Shown here: positions 58,001-63,472 of the stretch, in pieces
Layout of the letters: every line of letters begins with the position of its first letter
Numbering within the stretch: position 1 is the first letter of the stretch
NCBI GenBank assembly: GCA_021292165.1
Contig: CM037879.1
Coordinates: forward strand, 246,885,797-246,949,796
DNA from: Shinisaurus crocodilurus
Lineage: Eukaryota > Chordata > Lepidosauria > Squamata > Shinisauridae
Reading direction: 5' to 3'
Length of the DNA: 64,000 nt
Program-made: the position numbers and the translations under genes
The notes under the pieces: generated by a model
The model's input: the letters and a program-made list of their open reading frames with translations, nothing else
Told to the model about the DNA's origin: nothing
Databases searched by the model: none

Positions 58001-61000
58001 ACATAGTTGATATTCTGGAAACTGGCTTGTGTTGAAAAGGTAACATATATTTGGCAGGTTCCAAACATCCTAATTAATGTTTCTCCTGTTTCCTTCTCTG
58101 ATCAGCAAACTCCCCTAGCCTTCCACCAGTAATAATGAAATTATCTGGTTTTATTTTGCGGAATTGTTATTTTGTGGCATAATATACTATTTGACTCCTA
58201 AACATAAAGCTGTTTTAATGCATTAAGGAATCTTGTTAAAGCTGGTCACAGTATAGAATAGAACATTATTTTATTCAGCACCATCAGTGTTCATGGTAAT
58301 TTGAAGAGGGTTTTTTTAATAAACAAAACAAAACCAAGTTCCTTCCCCCAAGGAGCTTGCAATCAAAAATTCACCATGTGGGAGACAGCACAGTGAGGGA
58401 AGGGAGAGACAAGTGTAACTACTGTAATAAAATCTTAAGAGGTTCCATCTAGTTCCGCCTCCTCCAATGGAGGATACCTTCTACCTAATGCAACCTTGGA
58501 GGGCGCAATCCAATGCCCTCTGCCATTGAACATGGAGACTTACATGCATCTAGCAGAAGGTGTGAGGCGCAGCGACAACAATCTCCATCGCCACCATGCC
58601 TCGTGCCCTGCATTTCATCTAGACATCCTCTAGATCATTGTTCTCCAACCTTGGGTCCCCAGATGTTTTTGGCCTACAACTCCCAGCATGCCCCAGCCAG
58701 CTATGCTGGCTGGGGCATGCTGGGAGTTGTAGGCCAAAAACAACTGGGGACCCAAGGTTGGAGAACACTGCTCTAGATGAAGCTCTTCAGAGGAGGAGGG
58801 AAGGAGGCTGAGGTGCCATTTGGATATGGTGGAAGTCGTCGGCCTCAGCTTCTTCCCCTCCCTGCCCCCAGCATGCCCCTTTACCTCCTCTCCAAGGCCG
58901 GTTTCTGAGCTCAGGGAGGCAGCTGGCACAGTTCTTTCCACGTCAGCTGTGCGAGGGGCAGGGTGGGGGGGGGCACTCAGAGTTCCAGCTCCCAGCTGGC
59001 AGGACCTCGGAGCTGGGGCTCTGAATAATCCTATGGCCCCCCCCCAGGCAACGTCGGGAGGCCATAGGATTGTGCCCTAAAAGAACAAAAATATAAAATG
59101 ACAAAAAATAATACTCCTATCCAGATTAACTTTTATTTATAAGATATATCTTATTCACAGGATTCCATTGCGCGTGAAAACTTCCAGGAATTTCTGTCTT
59201 TAAATGGACACCTCCTTGGACGCCAGCCTTTTCTAGACATTGTACAGCTGGGACTCTGTCAACCAGAAAGCTCTGAAGTATATCGACAAGCAAAACTACA
59301 AGCTCAGCAAGAACTTAATAAAGGGTCCTTCTATGTGGAATGGATGTAAGCAGATGCGTTTTTTTCATGCAAAACATTTCTATCCAAATCAACAAAAAAA
59401 TATTTTGAAACACTTTATCCCTTTTGATCACAATCTGCGGAATAAATTTGTGTGTGTGCATGTCTTACAAATGTGTGTAGAAGTGGCTTCTCCATTTTAT
59501 ATGGCAACTAGCTACTGAAACCCCTTCTGCCTTCCTTCCCAGAAAGTTTCAGAAGCAGTTTCCAATGCAGGGTAGAGAAACTTCTTTTGAGGAAAAGATT
59601 AAAAGGCCTTGCTGTATGCACAAATGCTTTTTGCCACATTTTTCTATGGATTGGGAAAATAGTTGGTAAATATATTTACATAGCATTTAAATGTTTTTAA
59701 AAAACATTTTGTATGTGGGTATTACTTTGTTCACACTTTTTATAGGGCTCGTTACAACTGAGATACTGGGTCCCAGCTTCAGCCGAGGGATTGCCATTAT
59801 GCCCTGTGCTGTCAGCAGGGAATGGTGAGGAGGACAGCTGCCTAGCTCACCTGTCCTTGCTCTCACTGCCTCGGCCTAGGTCCCACCTCTGCCCAGTTAG
59901 CACTACCACATGGCCTTTGGACTTACACCTGGGGCAGACTAGAGGGAGAACTTTGTCCCTCTGGTCTGGTTCAGGACTTGAAATTCAGGCTCCTGACTGG
60001 ACTAAGGCCATTGATTTTCCTTGCCTGCCCTCTCTATTATTCTGGTGCTGTTACTGGTTGCTTGTTTTTATAAGGGTGTTCAAGAATCTACCTGCATTCC
60101 ATATTGGACATTTGGTTCCAGGATTTTTGCCTTCCACAAAGCAAGCACTTTGCTGCTGCTGTTTGTTTCTCTTCATTTTTATACTCTCATGTCATTACCA
60201 CAGTCACAATTGGTTTGTGTGGTGCATTGTGCAGGGTCCATAGTTGTGGCTTCCCCCTCCATGCATGCCAGTCAGATTTCCCTAATTATCCTTGCTGGCA
60301 CGGCATGTCGTGTCATCCGAACCCTAGTGGCATGGCTTGTTGGATTGGGGGGCGGGGTTAGCAACCCTCAAATAACCCAACAACAGCCCGTGGGTTATTT
60401 GAGAGTTGCTCTCCCCTCAAACAAGCCATGCTGCATGGGTTTGGATGACATGGCCGCATGGGTTTGGATCAAATCCAGCTGGCACGTGCAGCAGGGCCGT
60501 CGTGGCTTGTTAACCATGCTGCAGTCGTGTAAATCAGGTCATTCTTATTATAGACAAGCTAAAAAGAATATAACATTAAAGTCTATTATGGTAGGTTCAA
60601 ACATAGCTTTATTCCTAACTTTATCCACTAATTAATTAAAACAAATGTCCTATATTCTTTCCAATTTAAATTATAGTTCTTGATAAGGAAGTGTGAAGTT
60701 CTAATATATTCAAAATCCAGTTTACTTGTTAGGTTTATATCCCGCCTTCCCTCCAAGGAGACAGGGCGGTATACATAATATTCCTCCTCTCTGTACTATC
60801 CCCAGAACAACCCCGTGAGGGTAGATTAGGCTGAGCGTCAGTGACCAGCTCAAAATCACCTAGTGAGTTTATGATGAGATTTATTTCATGTATATATCCT
60901 TGTGTTGACTTCCAAGTGTCAGTATTAAGCAACAAACCTTTCATTGTGAATAAGTAAGTGTTGTTCACACTTTTATAGAATAGCAGTTGAGCTTATTTTT

Positions 61001-61932
61001 GTCCCATGCATGCAGATATTACTAAAGCCGCATGCACTGAAATCACTTCACACTGGGTCATTTCAGTGTGACAGATTTCTTGCATGTGTAGCACTTACGT
61101 GTACGTAAATAGTGTTCAAACCATAAGTAAATTATCAAAGGTGGTGGTCAAAATGCAGGCCTGTGGCTCACGCTGGCTCAGCGTGTCTGAGTGTGGAAAG
61201 CTAAGCAGGGTCAAGCCTGGTTATTACTTGGATGGGAGACCCCTCCTCTAGTTTCCTGCATTGAGCAGGGGGTTGGACTCGATGGCCTTGTATAGGCCCC
61301 TTCCAACTCTATGATCTATGAAATCTATGAAATCTGCATCTGTTTTATTGTTTGAATCATGCTTCTCGGTTGATTGAGGATCGTGTGTGTGTGTGTTATA
61401 TATACAAATATAATTCAAATAAAATGTACTCAAGAAATGTTAAGATCTTAACTGCATAGAGTTCAGTTGGGAAATTATGGAATTTAGGACCCTCGCTAGA
61501 TCGTAGAAATGCCACCCTATTGATGAAGTAACAAATGGGTTCTTAAAGAATTCAGTTATTCTTTTAGTGACTATCACCCACCTCTAAACAATTTTATATT
61601 GTAATATGTATGGCTTCCTGAAGCATGTGTTAAATTTTCCCCTAAAATACATAAAATAAAAATTCGAAATTGTTTGCAGAGCAAGTCCTGTGTGTGTATA
61701 CATGTGGCTTGCTCTGGTTTGTTAAAATGAAGGAATTAATATACCGGTAATCATAATCTGAAGGGAGATAGTAAAGATGCATCTTTTTGTTTTTCTATAA
61801 TGTAGGAATAAAAAATCCATGAAGAACATGTACCGTTTGGTTGTGAGTCCCCACACAGATGCAGTTTACCATGCTTGTTTTTCCCAGGATAGACAAAGAA
61901 TAGCTTCATGTGGAGCTGATAAAACATTGCAG
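33931..61932 (+). CDS. APAF1: APAF1, apoptotic protease-activating factor 1, 5' two-fifths to half of the gene (continues past window)
   Basis: Twelve coding exons: 33931-34068, 37520-37709, 40563-40760, 42584-42767, 45078-45190, 46697-46828, 53960-54198, 54659-54826, 57015-57146, 57746-57859, 59161-59345, 61806-61932. They join in frame to exactly 640 codons with no stop. The protein is the cytosolic scaffold that binds cytochrome c and dATP, forms the heptameric apoptosome and recruits procaspase-9. Domains: CARD about 1-95; NB-ARC with Walker A GMAGCGKS at 154-161 (Lys160) and Walker B LLVLDD ending Asp243-Asp244, the same numbers as human; winged-helix and helical domains to about 590; first WD40 strand (DAVYHACF, ASCGADKTLQ) at the end. 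The rest of the WD40 propellers must lie downstream of 64,000. All catalytic residues visible are kept. Confidence 0.97.
34107..35513. repeat. Dispersed repeat with internal poly-C minisatellite, copy 2
   Basis: Begins actagcttttgcccgcagct, then the shared left flank (34,168-34,240), a minisatellite of about 16 units of C-run plus ggactacacaatgaaatcc (34,250-34,790), the shared right flank ccattggctctcatctattt and gccaagtttggggcggatcc, then repeated atttgcataactgctcctat segments, ending cagtcagtcaggacattttc and tatatatagattt. In the APAF1 intron before coding exon 2. Class not recognised. Confidence 0.75.
34250..34790. repeat. Poly-C minisatellite, i-motif/G-quadruplex-prone
   Basis: Units of roughly 25-40 nt, each a run of up to 14 C followed by (g)gactacacaatgaaatcc and ctgctt or cagctt. 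The run length varies between units. More than ten C-tracts lie on the plus strand and so G-tracts on the minus strand. Confidence 0.9.
36185..36330 (+). repeat. tRNA-derived SINE (type 1), 3' half
   Basis: agcctaacctacctcacagg, tgtaagccgccttgggttcc, then ggggtataaatataataaat; the tRNA head is missing. Confidence 0.75.
36535..36665. repeat. Perfect 60-bp palindrome with 11-nt loop
   Basis: Arms 36535-36594 and 36606-36665 are exact reverse complements; the loop is atatttaatac. The sequence around atgcacgtctattctgctat is not part of any repeat seen elsewhere in the window, and no target duplication flanks it. Confidence 0.9.
36691..36810. mobile_element. hAT MITE, 120 bp
   Basis: cagggctctccaaccgtggg to ggttggagagccctg, with exact 8-bp duplications TTCTAGAG (36683-36690, 36811-36818). 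Only 18 nt from the 60-bp palindrome. Confidence 0.8.
36866..37372. repeat. Perfect 82-bp inverted repeat, 343-bp spacer
   Basis: Arms 36866-36947 and 37291-37372 are exact reverse complements (ttgtggttctttcattgatt at the outer ends). The spacer holds unrelated short MITEs. There are no TIR-type transposon ends and no flanking duplication. Just upstream of APAF1 coding exon 2. Confidence 0.9.
37520..37709 (+). CDS. APAF1: APAF1 coding exon 2 (CARD helices 4-6)
   Basis: 190 nt after acceptor ccccactag; encodes TTQRERAAVLLQIILTKDNY and YNALLHEGYKDLAALLQDGI, ending ITSY plus one base. The donor is gtcagt, weaker than consensus. Confidence 0.95.
37930..38345. repeat. Dispersed repeat (CAATGCTATGGCCC family)
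   Basis: gcaatgctatggccctaggc at the left, cccatagggttgcactctta at the right. The middle is shared with 17,560-17,790. No coding potential. Confidence 0.5.
38868..39894 (-). mobile_element. Solo LTR, copy 2, carrying an inverted piece of APAF1
   Basis: 1,027 bp with 5-bp duplication CCTTT (38863-38867, 39895-39899). Minus-strand ends TGTGGAGAGAAAGCC and GGTCCTTCACA match copy 1 at 21624-22718, as does the aataaac polyadenylation region (plus gtttatttacagg at 39,212). It contains a 163-bp foreign insert at 39025-39187 that is an exact inverted copy of APAF1 coding exon 3. Confidence 0.75.
39025..39187 (-). pseudogene. APAF1: Exact inverted copy of APAF1 coding exon 3 and its 5' splice site
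   Basis: 163 bp identical, base for base, to the reverse complement of 40614-40776: from within Val/Thr-Arg upstream of the P-loop, through the Walker A codons, across the exon end and 16 nt into the intron. It lies inside the solo LTR. Being antisense it is not an exon; it can pair perfectly with the real exon in the same pre-mRNA (about 1.4 kb loop). Confidence 0.93.
39900..40562 (+). other. APAF1 intron before coding exon 3
   Basis: Single-copy looking; no gene, repeat or splice-like structure beyond the acceptor of coding exon 3. Confidence 0.45.
40563..40760 (+). CDS. APAF1: APAF1 coding exon 3 (start of NB-ARC, Walker A)
   Basis: 198 nt after acceptor gaatttaag; encodes VKTVLCEGGVPQRPVVFVTR, then VIVYGMAGCGKSVLAAEALR. 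The P-loop Lys is residue 160. The donor is gtattt. Positions 40614-40776 of this exon and its donor exist as an exact inverted copy 1.4 kb upstream (see 39025-39187). Confidence 0.96.
40913..41051. mobile_element. hAT MITE (CTACAACTCCCA family)
   Basis: caggggtaggcaacctggtg to gcttagccctg, palindromic inner arms; flanks gtatatgg and gtatgtgg match at 7 of 8. Confidence 0.65.
41052..42583 (+). other. APAF1 intron between coding exons 3 and 4
   Basis: A/T-rich with a short MITE near 41,290. A hAT-like element of about 490 bp occupies 41,930-42,420 (aggggcagggaacctctatc to ttccccactactggtct). No exon seen. Confidence 0.5.
42584..42767 (+). CDS. APAF1: APAF1 coding exon 4 (NB-ARC)
   Basis: 184 nt after acceptor atcttggcag; encodes CFPGGVHWVSVGKQDKAGLL and NIEEAKDRLRLLLLRKYPR, ending two bases into the Arg codon before donor gtactg. 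Confidence 0.96.
42845..42874. repeat. Small perfect hairpin (13-bp arms, 4-nt loop)
   Basis: aaacctctacata and tatgtagaggttt around ccgt, in the intron after APAF1 coding exon 4. Confidence 0.85.
43600..44200 (+). pseudogene. L2/CR1-clade LINE 3' fragment
   Basis: Plus-strand remnant of the LINE C-terminus (cagaagcttcagttggtgca aaacgcagcaac, then cagttacattggcttgccta) and its T-rich 3'UTR ending near gctttggaaggataatc. Decayed frame, no RT core. Confidence 0.6.
44507..44620. mobile_element. Palindromic MITE, near-perfect fold-back (subtype b)
   Basis: atcctatgcatgtttagaca to tgtctaaacatgcatagaat with inner arms ggcctacaactcctagcat / atgctaggagttgtaggcc and a very short loop. Flanks are ttaagg and ttaagt, compatible with a short TTAA-type duplication. 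Confidence 0.7.
45078..45190 (+). CDS. APAF1: APAF1 coding exon 5 (Walker B)
   Basis: 113 nt after acceptor tttaaatag; encodes SLLVLDDIWDSWVLKAFDSN and FITSRDRSVTDSVT, the Walker B strand with paired Asp243/244 and the sensor-1 region. A near-repeat of the acceptor (aaaataggtctcttttt) lies 23 nt upstream and could compete. Confidence 0.95.
45191..46696 (+). other. APAF1 intron between coding exons 5 and 6
   Basis: A/T-rich unique sequence; the repeats recognised elsewhere in the window are absent here and no coding signal is seen. Confidence 0.45.
46697..46828 (+). CDS. APAF1: APAF1 coding exon 6
   Basis: 132 nt after acceptor tacacgcag; encodes KKYEVPVESGLTHEKALEIL and SLFVNMKITELPEKADSIAR, ending ECK plus one base at donor gtaaga. 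This is the helical part of NB-ARC. The following 7.1-kb intron holds the copia element. Confidence 0.95.
46829..47786 (+). other. APAF1 intron left of the copia element
   Basis: A hAT-like remnant (about 46,960-47,255, ending gtgcaccactg next to ttctagac) and a CTACAACTCCCA-family hAT MITE at 47,531-47,665. The rest is plain. Confidence 0.5.
47792..48319 (+). repeat. Copia 5' LTR
   Basis: 528 bp, TG...CA ends. Contains an AATAAA at about 48,143-48,150 that could end APAF1 or element transcripts. Differs from the 3' LTR only near 47,834 and 47,856-47,857. Confidence 0.95.
48624..50987 (+). CDS. Copia gag-protease-integrase ORF
   Basis: 787 codons. Gag-like region 1-240; CCHC knuckle CYNCGSPSHLQKDC at about 247-260; aspartic protease motif WYLDSGASRHM near 303-313; integrase zinc site with His444, His449, Cys476 and Cys479; integrase catalytic D507 (LHADLCGPF), D569 (LRTDRGGEF) and E605 (NGVAERRNR). 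All key residues are present. It ends at a TGA shortly before the RT frame, which is shifted relative to this one, so RT is not read from the same frame in this copy. Confidence 0.95.
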   Translation: MDSSEDKPVVPSPVPIAMAVQGMQMPLFEFEKLSDLNFSLWSFKMEMYLTQAQLWTTISEPPLQYGDEGYDLWLERNSRAKAAIVLSVEDSQISYLRNLETARDYWRALERIHQRATAGSRVLLLRQLYNTKLQPGGNLPDHIKTMLDLFEKLRVRGMEIDPINRIYTLLSSLDNSFDVIIQILESQDEQLLTMDYVTGSLLQEYHRRQFRMSNTNSTAEGQVSQPKAQQKAGNNGGVVSALKVKRCYNCGSPSHLQKDCTQKNKKKKPSGHFKSKQSSSSGGGDVKLVQGFVARVEKNMASWYLDSGASRHMSYQKSLFDGVSLKSVKYSVSLANGESIEIAGEGEVCFPSLGSEPQKVYFVPDLDSNLLSVSQLTKTGFQVSFTDSMCYIKRAGKVCAQGELQNSLYILDLFEKDCAIAAKAEAEAKVFNCKKHDNCVHLFHRRMGHASFSSIAKLPELSEGVTLKPCSEYVECTVCSQTKSHRAEIPKHSDRVSKRIFELLHADLCGPFEPSHGGNRYFLSIVDDFSRFGFIFLLKRKSDTFDQFKNFVQWAENRYNKPIATLRTDRGGEFLSTQFKGFLEEKGIQHELTAPSSPFQNGVAERRNRTLQNMLRAQMKESGFSSSFWGESLVTSNYLVNRLHCSVSGKTPYELFHGRKPKLAHIRVFGCKCFVHVQSEKQTKLSQRSFECKFLGYDAHSKAYRCWSPSHNGVVVSRDVIFHEHTQEENKQFGGLPFQEESDTQNQASVSDSDENEPEIEGQSEAADEQPLRRSGRERKNPNQVSG
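51004..52569 (+). CDS. Copia reverse transcriptase-RNase H ORF
   Basis: 521 codons from the first ATG, though the frame is open further upstream. Motifs: WVFKLKQNENGQIERYKARL, SHFDVKTAFLYGHLEEEIYM, the catalytic YVDD at about 208-211, and RNase H residues in VYTDANWASEMDRKSTSGTV and YEDNQSCI. Stop TAA at 52567-52569, just before the polypurine tract. Other copia elements read this as one polyprotein with the upstream ORF. Confidence 0.95.
   Translation: MVHRALKMAFEPESFQEIRNMEPEMQKHWLDAMEEEIESMHTNDTWELVPLPTDRKPITCRWVFKLKQNENGQIERYKARLVARGFSQRHNIDYDTVYAPTTKYSSVRLLLKLAAEKQLCVSHFDVKTAFLYGHLEEEIYMQQPEGFVTEPGLVCKLKRSIYGLKQAARCWNKKLDTVLTGIGFKQSKADHCLYTCHTESGFMGLLVYVDDLLLISQSEAQKNAFANKLQSHFEIKDLGHVKNYLGMQITRNIDGSFSISQTGKIKKLLETHNMENCNPVSTPMTTEYLKHTDDSVFKDVNKYQSVMGSLLYLSSVSRPDITNAVNILSRKVQKPANSDWAALKRVLRYLKGSMENKLHLSTQNKGGFLVYTDANWASEMDRKSTSGTVFLYNQSLIDWYSRKQSCVAVSSCEAEFISLSLACNEIEWFKQLFTDLKINIQTPVTIYEDNQSCISMAISEKSRPKTKHIDVRYSHVKDCIQKGCVILIYCGTEHMLADVLTKPLACEKHRKLIAELGVTEE
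52592..53119 (+). repeat. Copia 3' LTR
   Basis: 528 bp, preceded by the purine tract and followed by the TGGGG target duplication. Confidence 0.95.
53226..53430 (+). repeat. tRNA-derived SINE (type 1), head-truncated
   Basis: Starts at gagatccgagttctagtccc (box B) and ends ggggtataaatataataaat. Confidence 0.75.
53433..53625 (-). repeat. tRNA-derived SINE (type 2), antisense, nearly complete
   Basis: aagctgccttattctgagtc, ttggtccatctagccctgtc, ggattgaacctgggaacttc and catgtggtctaccactgagc: tail to tRNA-like head in antisense. Confidence 0.75.
53960..54198 (+). CDS. APAF1: APAF1 coding exon 7 (winged-helix region)
   Basis: 239 nt after acceptor ctgtattttag; encodes SPLVVSLIGALLRDFPNRWE, YYLRQLQNKQFKRIKKSSSY and onward to KDVKVPSK, phase 0, donor gtaaaa. 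Includes the conserved GxP-type turn (GSPL) of NB-ARC ATPases. Confidence 0.96.
54199..54658 (+). other. APAF1 intron between coding exons 7 and 8
   Basis: No repeat or extra exon recognised. Confidence 0.45.
54659..54826 (+). CDS. APAF1: APAF1 coding exon 8
   Basis: 168 nt after acceptor tgcattttag; encodes VFCILWDMETEEVEDILQEF and VNKSLLFCDRNGKSFHYYLH, ending CQLQ before donor gtatgt. Winged-helix to helical-domain transition; includes the conserved LHDLQLDFL. Confidence 0.96.
54827..57014 (+). other. APAF1 intron between coding exons 8 and 9
   Basis: Holds a GC-rich CAATCCTATG-type repeat at about 55,001-55,440 with hairpins (ggaaccaaagacgg / ccatctttggttcc), another GC-rich block 56,140-56,540, a (GATT)n tract at 56,664 and an antisense LINE 3' tail 56,690-56,830. 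Otherwise plain. Confidence 0.5.
57015..57146 (+). CDS. APAF1: APAF1 coding exon 9
   Basis: 132 nt after acceptor atttttgtag; encodes ALHKKVVDQYKKYYKQYIPS and EEDCMYWYNFLAYHMASASM, phase 0 both ends, donor gtaagt. Helical domain. Confidence 0.95.
57746..57859 (+). CDS. APAF1: APAF1 coding exon 10
   Basis: 114 nt after acceptor cctcgtag; encodes ELCALMFSLDWIKTKTELVG and AHLIHEYVEYSDILDQK, phase 0 both ends, donor gtatgg. Confidence 0.95.
57860..58495 (+). other. APAF1 intron after coding exon 10, left part
   Basis: A/T-rich; an antisense LINE-3'-like piece at about 58,330-58,440 (ttcccccaaggagcttgcaa). No exon. Confidence 0.45.
58496..59085. mobile_element. CAATCCTATG-type repeat with nested hAT MITE
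   Basis: Outer ends gggcgcaatccaatgccctc and ggccataggattgtgcccta are inverted. Nested inside is the hAT MITE at 58636-58770. Confidence 0.6.
58636..58770. mobile_element. hAT MITE, near-perfect fold-back
   Basis: cattgttctccaaccttggg to ccaaggttggagaacactg with exact 8-bp duplications CTCTAGAT (58628-58635, 58771-58778). The inner palindrome is centred on agccagctatgctggct. Confidence 0.85.
59161..59345 (+). CDS. APAF1: APAF1 coding exon 11
   Basis: 185 nt after acceptor cttattcacag; encodes DSIARENFQEFLSLNGHLLG, then LDIVQLGLCQPESSEVYRQA, ending VEW plus two bases at donor gtaagc. This is the helical domain and the linker leading to the WD40 propellers. Confidence 0.95.
59346..61155 (+). 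other. APAF1 intron after coding exon 11
   Basis: Includes a palindrome-rich dispersed repeat at about 60,230-60,545 (cctcaaataacccaac / gtgggttatttgagag hairpin) related to 26,740-26,935, and an antisense SINE/LINE tail at 60,730-60,865. The rest shows nothing recognisable. Confidence 0.45.
61156..61345 (+). repeat. 5S-rRNA-derived SINE with CR1-like tail, most complete copy
   Basis: Head: gtctgagtgtggaaagctaa, gcagggtcaagcctggttat and tacttggatgggagaccc, which aligns with the second half of vertebrate 5S rRNA including box A (agctaagcaggg) and box C (cttggatgggagacc). Then the tail ttgagcagggggttggactc, gccttgtataggccccttcc and atgatctatgaaatctatga, resembling a CR1 3' end. Three antisense copies lie at 808, 6,527 and 62,756. 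Not a functional 5S gene: the 5' half is divergent and the 3' third is replaced. Confidence 0.75.
61806..61932 (+). CDS. APAF1: APAF1 coding exon 12 (first WD40 strand), last exon in window
   Basis: 127 nt after acceptor taatgtag; encodes NKKSMKNMYRLVVSPHTDAV, then YHACFSQDRQRIASCGADKT, the first blade of the 7-bladed propeller. The donor is gtaaga. No further APAF1 exon is recognisable up to 64,000. Confidence 0.95.
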
Positions 61933-62439
61933 GTAAGATTATCTCTCTGTATATCAGAGAGTGCTGCATGTGATACAGGCTTGGGGGTCAGAGGCTGTGC
62001 ACATTCATCCTGATACAGATCACTCTTTCATCGCTGCTAGCAGTGGCAGAGAATGAGTGAGCGGTATGTGAGGATCTCTGGGGGAGCAAATAGAGTACAG
62101 GCAGGGGGTGGGATTCCGTGATGGTGGGAGGGTCAAGTCAACCTTGGGGGTTGCAGTGTAAAGGTCTTGGGGGACCGCAGGTTGTGTACCCCTGATAAAG
62201 ATAACTATATATAGATATATAGATAAAGTGTCAATACAGTAGAAAAAAACATTGGCTTTTGAACAGTGTTGTTTTGATTTAGAATGCATTTAATGATGTA
62301 GAGAGTGCTTTCAGATGGCTTTTTTTGTGTGGTCACATGCTTCATTCATGGAGTTTTATGAGGGTTCATCTTCCATTGTTAACTCTCCTGGGTTTGCCCA
62401 CCTCTGCTTCCATCCTTATTTTTCTCTCCTTAACTGAGA
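61933..62439 (+). other. Start of APAF1 intron after coding exon 12
   Basis: A hAT-like remnant about 61,980-62,200 (ggggtcagaggctgtgcaca to ggttgtgtacccctg). No exon. Confidence 0.45.
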
Positions 62440-62690
62440 ACCAGTGTGGCATAGTGGTTAGAATGTTGGACTAGGACTCTGGAGACCTGGGTTCTAGTCC
62501 CCATTTATCCATGAACCTCACTGGGTGACTTTGGGCCAGTCATTGACTCTCAGCCTAACTTACCTCATAGGGTTGTTGTGAGAATGAAACAGAGTGGAGG
62601 AGGAGAATCATGTTCGCTGCCTTGAGCTCCTTGGAGGAAAGCTGCGATATAAATGTATCAAACTAACAAACAATAAATAAATAATAAATG
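62440..62690 (+). repeat. tRNA-derived SINE (type 1), full length
   Basis: gaaccagtgtggcatagtgg, gggttctagtccccatttat, gactttgggccagtcattga, then gcgatataaatgtatc. More diverged tail than the other copies. Confidence 0.75.
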
Positions 62691-62755
62691 TTCTACAGGA
62701 AGAAAGATGGAATAGCTGCACAATGTCATTTGACTGGTAGCACTAGGAGCCATCC

Positions 62756-62930
62756 ATAGATTTCATAGATCATAGAGTTGGAAGGAGCCTACAAGGCTAT
62801 CGAGTCCAACCCCCTGCTCAAAGCAGGAAACTAGAGGAGGGGTCTCCCATCCAAGTAATAACCAGGCTTGACCCTGCTTAGCTTTCCATGCTCAGACAAG
62901 CTGAGCCAGCGTAAGCCACAGGCCTGTATC
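62756..62930 (-). repeat. 5S-rRNA-derived SINE with CR1-like tail, antisense
   Basis: tagatttcatagatcataga, ggtctcccatccaagtaata, tgaccctgcttagctttcca and gctgagccagcgtaagccac: the same structure as 61,156 in reverse. Confidence 0.7.
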
Positions 62931-63339
62931 TTGAAGCACTCTTAATAAAAGCTTAACTTCATGCCACGATGAAGCTCTGATCGGATGATCCTCCAAACCA
63001 TGGTTCAGAGGATTGTGAATGAACTTCATGCTCCTTGCTCCCATTCACTCTCTCCTTAACATGTGAAGGTAGGAGATTAGAAGGTTCAGCTTCTTATTTG
63101 GGACTAACTATAGTTTGCCATTTTATCCAATTGCAACAAATTCTGGTTTGCACAGACCAAATGTGGCAAACCATGGTTTCCATATTCATACGAAACAGCA
63201 AACTGGTTTCCTGCAAACAAGAAGCAGAAGCTTCTAGTGTCCTACCTATATGTATAAAGGAGCGGGAAAGGGAAGAGCCGGACACCTGCTGTAACTCATT
63301 CTCGTAATGCCCCAGACAATGGTTTGTTGTTATTTCTCA

Positions 63340-63472
63340 GGGATGGACAACTTGTGGCCCTCCAGATGTTTTGACTTACAGCTCCCATCAGCCCGTCAGC
63401 ATAGCCAATGATGAGGGATGATGGGAGTTGTAGGCCAAAACAACTGGAGGGCCACAAGTTGTCCACCCCTGT
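63340..63472. mobile_element. hAT MITE (CTACAACTCCCA family)
   Basis: cagggatggacaacttgtgg to acaagttgtccacccctg, inner arms around gatgatgggagttgtaggcc. Confidence 0.65.

Noticed and set aside
60021..60635. 204-codon frame in an APAF1 intron
   Set aside because: No domain, spans a palindromic dispersed repeat, and not flanked by splice sites compatible with APAF1.
61190..61245. 5S rRNA gene
   Set aside because: Only the box A to box C part matches; it is joined to a CR1-like tail and dispersed in four copies, so it is a SINE.
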